In this document: positions 59,255 through 64,000 of the stretch, piece by piece | Numbering within the stretch: position 1 is the stretch's first letter | Layout: every line of letters starts with the position of its first letter | NCBI RefSeq assembly: GCF_030124145.1 | Contig: NZ_JASKMS010000023.1 | Location: forward strand, 62,001-126,000 | Origin: Streptomyces sp. 378 | GTDB taxonomy: Bacteria; Actinomycetota; Actinomycetes; Streptomycetales; Streptomycetaceae | Reading direction: 5' to 3' | Length of the DNA stretch: 64,000 nucleotides | Made by a program: the position numbers and the translations under genes | Notes under the pieces: generated by a model | What the model was told of the DNA's origin: nothing | Database searches by the model: none | The model's input: the letters and a program-made list of their open reading frames with translations, nothing else

Positions 59255-60955
59255 TCAGTCGGTGGCGACCCTTTCGGGGTCGTCGCCCGGGGTACCGACA
59301 CGCAGCCACCGGTATCCGTAGGCGGGCAGTTCGACGGTGAGCCGACCGTCGTCGGGCACGGTGGATCCCGCGTGCCCTTCGTCGAGCAGATCCGTCAGCG
59401 TCCCACCGGCCCCCGCCTCCGACAGTCGTATCCGCGCGGTGACGGGCCGGCCTGCGAAGTTATGCAGGGCCAGGACGCTCCCGTCGGCGGTGTGGCTGAC
59501 GTGGGCGAGGACGGAAGACTCCCCGCTCTCGACCAGCCGGTACTCGCCCCAGGCCAGCTCGGGAGCCTCCCGGTAGCGCTCGGCGAACAGGCGTATGCGG
59601 CTGAGCAGCGAGTCGGGATCGCGGCTCTGCTCGTACACATTGACCTTCTGCGGTGCGAACGCGCCCTCCGGCAGAGGATTGGGGAAGGTGCCGGGTGCGC
59701 CGGTGGAGAACCCGGCGCCGGGCTCCGGCGTCCACTGCATGGGCGTGCGGACGGCCTGACGGCCCTCGGCAGCCAGGTTCTCGCCCATACCGATCTCCTC
59801 GCCGTAGAAGAGCACGGGGGTGCCCGGCAGGGTGAACAGCAGGCTGTAGGCGAGTTCGACACGGCGGCGGTCGCCGTCGACCATGGGCGGCAGCCTGCGG
59901 CGCAGACCGCGGTCGTACAGCTGCATGTCCTTGTCGGGACCGAAGGCGGCGAAGACCTCGGCGCGTTCGTCGTCGCTCAGCTTGTCGAGGGTCAGCTCGT
60001 CGTGGTTGCGCACGAACGTGGCCCAGTGGGCGTCCCGTGGGGCCGCGGGCCGTTCGCGCAGCGCGGCGGCGAGCGGGCCCGCGTCCGCGCGCGCCATCGA
60101 CAGGTACATCTGCTGCATCCCGACGAAATCGAAGCACATGGTCAGCTCGTCCCCGCGGTCCGAGTCGGGGTCCCCGAAGAACCGGCAGAGGTCGTCGTAC
60201 GGCAGGTTGACCTCGCCGAGCAGTACGGACTCTCCGTTGCGACGGCCGAGGAAGGCGCGCAGGTCCGCGAGGTACTCGTGCGGGTCGGGCAGCGCGTCGG
60301 CGTCGTCCTGCCCGTCCGTCTCCAGCAGGAACGGCACGGCGTCCACCCGGAACCCGGACAGTCCGAGCTGTGTCCAGAAGCCCATGATCCGGGCTATCTC
60401 GTCGCGCACGTCGGGGTTGGCGACGTTGAGGTCGGGCTGCTGCTTGTAGAAGCGGTGCAGGTAGTACTGCCCACTGCCCTCGTCGTACTCCCACAGACTG
60501 TCCTCCGCGTCAGGGAAGACCACTCCCTCGGGCCCGTCCTCGGGGGGCTCGTCCTTCCAGACGTACCAGTCGCGATGGGCGGAGTCCCGGCCGGATCGGG
60601 CGTCCTGGAACCAGGGATGGTCCTCGGAGGTGTGGTTGACGACGAGGTCGGCGATCACGCGGATGCCGCGGTCCCGGGCGGTGCGGACGAACTCGGTGAA
60701 GTCGCCGAGCGTCCCCAGGCGCGGGTCGACACCGTAGAAGTCCGTGATGTCGTATCCGTCGTCGCGTTCCCGCGTCGGGTAGAAGGGCATCAGCCACACG
60801 CAGGTCACGCCGAGTCGCACCAGGTGGTCGATGCGTTGCGTGAGCCCCGCGAAGTCGCCGACCCCGTCGCCGTTGCCGTCCTGGTACGTCTCGACGTCCA
60901 GGCAGTACACCACCGCGTTCTTCCACCACAGGTCGGACGTGCGGGTCAGACGCAT
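59255..60955 (-). CDS. GH13 glycoside hydrolase (trehalose synthase/alpha-glucosidase-like)
   Basis: 566 residues of the alpha-amylase superfamily. The catalytic Asp is in GFRVDAV, the acid Glu in LLGEVNLP, the stabilising Asp in FVRNHDELTL; the N-terminal ADLVVNHTSEDHPWF is region I. The opening WWKNAVVYCLDVETYQDGNGDG resembles trehalose synthase (TreS)-type enzymes. It is cytoplasmic. It overlaps the LLM flavoprotein gene by 10 bp and is the second gene of that operon. Both trehalose synthase and oligo-alpha-glucosidase activity are possible. Confidence 0.88.
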   Translation of the reverse strand: MRLTRTSDLWWKNAVVYCLDVETYQDGNGDGVGDFAGLTQRIDHLVRLGVTCVWLMPFYPTRERDDGYDITDFYGVDPRLGTLGDFTEFVRTARDRGIRVIADLVVNHTSEDHPWFQDARSGRDSAHRDWYVWKDEPPEDGPEGVVFPDAEDSLWEYDEGSGQYYLHRFYKQQPDLNVANPDVRDEIARIMGFWTQLGLSGFRVDAVPFLLETDGQDDADALPDPHEYLADLRAFLGRRNGESVLLGEVNLPYDDLCRFFGDPDSDRGDELTMCFDFVGMQQMYLSMARADAGPLAAALRERPAAPRDAHWATFVRNHDELTLDKLSDDERAEVFAAFGPDKDMQLYDRGLRRRLPPMVDGDRRRVELAYSLLFTLPGTPVLFYGEEIGMGENLAAEGRQAVRTPMQWTPEPGAGFSTGAPGTFPNPLPEGAFAPQKVNVYEQSRDPDSLLSRIRLFAERYREAPELAWGEYRLVESGESSVLAHVSHTADGSVLALHNFAGRPVTARIRLSEAGAGGTLTDLLDEGHAGSTVPDDGRLTVELPAYGYRWLRVGTPGDDPERVATD

Positions 60956-61950
60956 CGGTACTCCTCGGCCGTGGCGGGCAGCGGGCGGGTGACGTCGAGC
61001 CGTGGCAGCACCTCGGCGCCGAACGCGTCGATGAACGCGCTCTGTTCACGGCCGACGTGGTGCAGCATCACCGCGTCGAAGCCGAGTTCGGCGTACTCGT
61101 GGAGCCGGGCGGTGTGCCGGCCGAGATCGGACGAGACGTTCACGGTGCCCGCCACCTGCTCGGGCGTTACGTGCTCGCTGACGATGTCGAAGAGTTCGGC
61201 GGAGTCCAGGTCCCAACTGACCGGAGGAGCATGCACGTTGGTGCGCCACTGGTCGTGCGCCAGCGCGAGGGCCTGGTCGTCGTCGGGTGCCCAGCTCAGG
61301 TGCACCTGGAGGTGGACCGGTCCGCGCCCTCCCGCGTCGCGGTAGGCATCGATGATCTCGCGCAGCCGTTCCCGGGGGGCGTTGACCGTGATCAGGCCAT
61401 CCGCCCACTGCGCGCACCAGGCCGCTGTGGCCGTGCTGCACGCGGCTCCGATCAGTGGCGGTACGGCGGGCGGCAGCGTCCACAGCCTGGCCCGGTCCAC
61501 GGTGACGAGTCCGTCGTGGCTGACCTCCTCCCCGTGCAGCAGGGCGCGGACGACATCGACGCACTCGCGCAGCCGTGCCTGGCGGACCTCCTTGCGGGGC
61601 CAACCGGCCCCGGTGATGTGTTCGTTGGACGCTTCTCCACTGCCGAACGCCACCCAGAACCGGCCCGGGTACATGGATGCGAGGGTGGCGACCGCCTGGG
61701 CGATGATCGCCGGGTGGTAGCGCTGGCCGGGGGCGTTCACCACGCCGAACGGCAGATGGTCGGTGGCCTGGAGGGCGGCGCCGAGCCACGACCAGGCGAA
61801 TCCGGACTCCCCCTGCCGGATGCTCCACGGCGAGAAGTGGTCCGAGCACATGGCGGCGGTGAATCCCGCTTGTTCCGCGTGCACCACGGCGGCGAGCAGG
61901 TCCGCGGGCGGTGTCTGCTCGTGCGAGGCGTGTAACCCGTAAACAGTCAT
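60946..61950 (-). CDS. LLM-class flavin-dependent oxidoreductase (TIGR03885-like)
   Basis: 334 residues of the luciferase-like monooxygenase fold: SDHFSPWSIRQGESGFAWSWLG at the N-terminus, then YHPAIIAQAVATLASMYPGRFWVAFGSGEA, typical of F420-type enzymes. The group TIGR03885 contains non-F420 members that regularly sit beside a GH13 gene, as seen here with a 10-bp overlap. Its reaction is unknown; association suggests a link to trehalose or glucan metabolism. Confidence 0.88.
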   Translation of the reverse strand: MTVYGLHASHEQTPPADLLAAVVHAEQAGFTAAMCSDHFSPWSIRQGESGFAWSWLGAALQATDHLPFGVVNAPGQRYHPAIIAQAVATLASMYPGRFWVAFGSGEASNEHITGAGWPRKEVRQARLRECVDVVRALLHGEEVSHDGLVTVDRARLWTLPPAVPPLIGAACSTATAAWCAQWADGLITVNAPRERLREIIDAYRDAGGRGPVHLQVHLSWAPDDDQALALAHDQWRTNVHAPPVSWDLDSAELFDIVSEHVTPEQVAGTVNVSSDLGRHTARLHEYAELGFDAVMLHHVGREQSAFIDAFGAEVLPRLDVTRPLPATAEEYRCV

Positions 61951-62174
61951 GCCGAGCGGTTACCCCCGGGATCCCCATGCAGCGGAGAGCGGGCCGGAAG
62001 AAGCCCGCGAAGCCGGTGTGCCCCGGCGGACTGTCGGCGCGAACGGGCGCGCCTCTCGGGGAGTTCGTCCCATCAGCGGCCGAGGGGCCAGGAGTTCTGG
62101 CCCCTCTGGCCGCAGAGCCTCCCATCGCCAGAACGTTCGTAGCCGGCCGGCGCTGAGCGGGCCAACCGGAGGTG

Positions 62175-63053
62175 TCAACTGCTGGACTGCCACGTGCCCT
62201 CGGTGAGTCCGACGGGATTACCGGTCGGGATGATTTTGGAGTCCAGGACTCTTCGTGCGAGTGGTTCGAGAAGGCGGGCGAGGCGGGTGGTGGCGTCGGC
62301 GCCCACTGCCTGCCACGGCGTCAGGGCCGCCGCGTCCGTGTCCGCCTCCATCTGCTCATGAGCAGTCGCGCCGGCCCCGGTGAGGCGCCCCTCCTCGTCG
62401 ATCCAACCGCGCTCACTCAAGTTCACCTGCGCCGCACGCCATTGCTCGACGTTCCACTGACGGATGCGTTGCTGGAACTCGGCGTCCGTTTCCCCTGTGG
62501 CGCTCTTGAGCACCAGCGCCTCGACCGGTCCCAGACGACGACCCACCAGCACGGCGACGTGGCCGTCGCCGCGGTGTTCGCGCAAGGTGGTCACGGCCTG
62601 CCAGAGCCTGACGTGCGGCTGGGCCGGGCGGGGCAGGGCCTGGTTGGCCGCGCCGAGCACCCGTCCCGCCGTGTCCGCGGCGCGGGCGGCCTCCCAGGCC
62701 AGGTCGGCGGCTTCCGCCAGCTCGGCGGAGGCGACGACGTCCGGACCGAAGAAGCTGGTCATGGCGGCACCCATGGCCTGCTCGCGCGTTTCGATCACCT
62801 GCTGCGGGGATGCGGCAGCCCAGGCGTCCGGCAGCGCACTCGCCGCCCGGTCGGGGTGGAAGACGTAGAAGGAGCTGGTGACCACGGAGGCGGGAACCGG
62901 GCCGAGAGGCGCCGCGCGCAGGGCGAAATAGCCCTTCCAGTAGCCGCGCAATCCGAGACCGTCCGCGGCCTCGCGCAGCTCGGGGGTGAAGTAGACCAAT
63001 TGGTGGACCGGTTCGAACCGCTCCCACATCGCCCGTGCGACGTTTTCGTTCAT
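62175..63053 (-). CDS. SCO6745-family protein
   Basis: 292 residues matching a conserved actinobacterial family named after SCO6745 (MWERFEPVHQLVYFTPELREAAD, LRGYWKGYFALRAAPLG, VTSSFYVFHP). Mostly helical, soluble, no known catalytic motif. ATG 63053 is chosen because a perfect GGGAGGG lies eight bases upstream; the longer frame lacks a start with a ribosome site. It stands alone, divergent from degraded DNA. Confidence 0.85.
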   Translation of the reverse strand: MNENVARAMWERFEPVHQLVYFTPELREAADGLGLRGYWKGYFALRAAPLGPVPASVVTSSFYVFHPDRAASALPDAWAAASPQQVIETREQAMGAAMTSFFGPDVVASAELAEAADLAWEAARAADTAGRVLGAANQALPRPAQPHVRLWQAVTTLREHRGDGHVAVLVGRRLGPVEALVLKSATGETDAEFQQRIRQWNVEQWRAAQVNLSERGWIDEEGRLTGAGATAHEQMEADTDAAALTPWQAVGADATTRLARLLEPLARRVLDSKIIPTGNPVGLTEGTWQSSS

Positions 63054-63269
63054 CTTCAGGCCCTCCCGGCTCGTCCTGCGCGGCTGCGGCGAACGCCGAG
63101 AGGCAGCATCCATCATGACAGCGGTCATAACAACCCCTGGCCTGTCGATCACTGGCCCCTGGGCCGGGCTCTCGGTCGGGTCCGGCTCGTGGCGTTGCCG
63201 TACCGACAGGACCAGGACCCGTCCGGACGATCATCATCCGGGGGCGTGACGCCGGTGGTGAGCCGAGGG

Positions 63270-63600
63270 GCCCCAAGGACTTGGGCCCGGCGAAGGCGGG
63301 CACCTTGCCCGTCGCCGGAGTGGCCGCACTGGGCTCGCTGCTGGCTGCCGGACTCGGGGCGGACAAGAGGGTGTCGGTCACCGGTGCCTCCGGGGGTCGA
63401 CCGCTTCGCCGTCCGGTTGGCGCGGGCGCGGGCCGGTGTTCTGCGGTCCGGGGACAGACGCGGGACGAGGGAACCGAGGACGGTGACGACCGATCTCTCG
63501 GCGCCATGCCGACCACGATCACGCACGCGCGCGCCCTGGCCGACCTGGTCAAGGACATCGACCCGGCGATCGTGAGGGTCACGGGCGGCGCCCATCCCGG
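63270..63600 (+). pseudogene. Quinone-oxidoreductase (zinc-binding dehydrogenase family) remnant
   Basis: AGTLPVAGVAALGSLLAAGLGADKRVSVTGASGG in one frame continues as GVDRFAVRLARARAGV in another, and THARALADLVKDID in the first again. This is the nucleotide-binding half of an NADPH:quinone reductase-like protein with at least two frameshifts and a missing N-terminus. Confidence 0.65.
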
Positions 63601-64000
63601 CGGGGACTGGCAGTACGCCGTACCGGACTCCCCTTCGACCACGTCGTCATCGATCAGCACTCGTTCGGCCAGCGGCAGGCTCCACGGCCAGCCCCGCAGG
63701 GCGCCGTTGCCGCCCAGACCTTCACCGCCTTGCTGCAAGCGCTGACCGAGAAGGGCGGCGACATCGACACGGTGCCTGGCGTCGCCTACCGGCGGGTCGA
63801 TCTCGCCGTGGTGCGAACCACCGGCAAGCGCCTACATGCGGATCCTGCCGAAGCGGCAGGGGCTCGACGAGCGGTTCGGCATGATGCCACTGCCCAATGC
63901 CCCCCGCCCAGCGCGACCTTGGCCCGGTGCACGCGTGCACGCGCTGCCCGCTCGGCGCTCGCATCGCCCGCCGTCGTCGCGGAGCGTACCGCCCGCCGCC
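63601..64000 (+). other. Degraded DNA with a second gene fragment
   Basis: A plus-strand stretch at about 63,700-63,800 reads QTFTALLQALTEKGGDIDTVPGVAYR, which looks like the B12-binding-domain part of a radical SAM protein, then shifts frame to YMRILPKRQGLDERFGMMPLP. Nothing is intact before the window ends. Confidence 0.4.

Overview
The window looks like Streptomyces chromosome. It is very GC-rich, its proteins are mycothiol- and LLM-flavoprotein-era actinobacterial families, many starts are GTG, one gene has a rare TTA codon, and two stretches match dispersed intergenic repeat types that I recall from Streptomyces genomes. There are no rRNA, tRNA or CRISPR signals.

Bases 1-31,972 form one catabolic supercluster that can take choline or glycine betaine to pyruvate. 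Uptake is by a ProVWX-type ABC system. BetA and BetB oxidise choline to glycine betaine. Two near-identical Rieske oxygenases, with a Rieske ferredoxin and an FAD reductase, are the likely betaine demethylase. A dimethylglycine oxidase and a heterotetrameric-type sarcosine oxidase (soxB, a fused soxD-soxA, soxG) strip the remaining methyl groups. GlyA and SdaA convert glycine to serine to pyruvate. The one-carbon units are handled by FolD, PurU and a formate-dehydrogenase-like molybdoenzyme. Free formaldehyde goes to a mycothiol-dependent dehydrogenase with an MBL hydrolase, and an extra FolP (with a decayed pabB beside it) could top up folate. Two paralogous IclR regulators sit in the cluster.

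The most striking unannotated signal is regulatory. Eight promoters in this supercluster carry the same tandem operator: two 17-bp palindromes of the form GTTGC-N7-GCAAC, separated by exactly 2 bp. In seven of them the pair starts 23-27 nt downstream of a TTGAC(A/C/G) -35 element. This defines a regulon that can be read straight from the sequence.

Bases 31,985-33,500 are decayed (oxidoreductase remnant, MarR regulator with a clear operator, truncated Tat protein). Bases 33,546-40,025 hold a small hydroxy-acid catabolic locus (DUF4387, AtuA-like, 2-hydroxyacid dehydrogenase, MFS, tartrate/isopropylmalate-type dehydrogenase, LysR). After an IS481 remnant come RidA/HxlR (40.5-41.4 kb) and a kinase + PLP phospho-lyase-like + HAD operon facing a ROK regulator (41.5-46.4 kb).

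From 46.7 to 64 kb the region is ordinary accessory DNA: a PIG-L deacetylase, lipoproteins, a DUF2236 protein, a beta-trefoil protein, a large TerD-like protein, a GntR/aminotransferase pair with three operator copies, a GH13 enzyme with its LLM partner, and several gene fragments that mark recombination joints.
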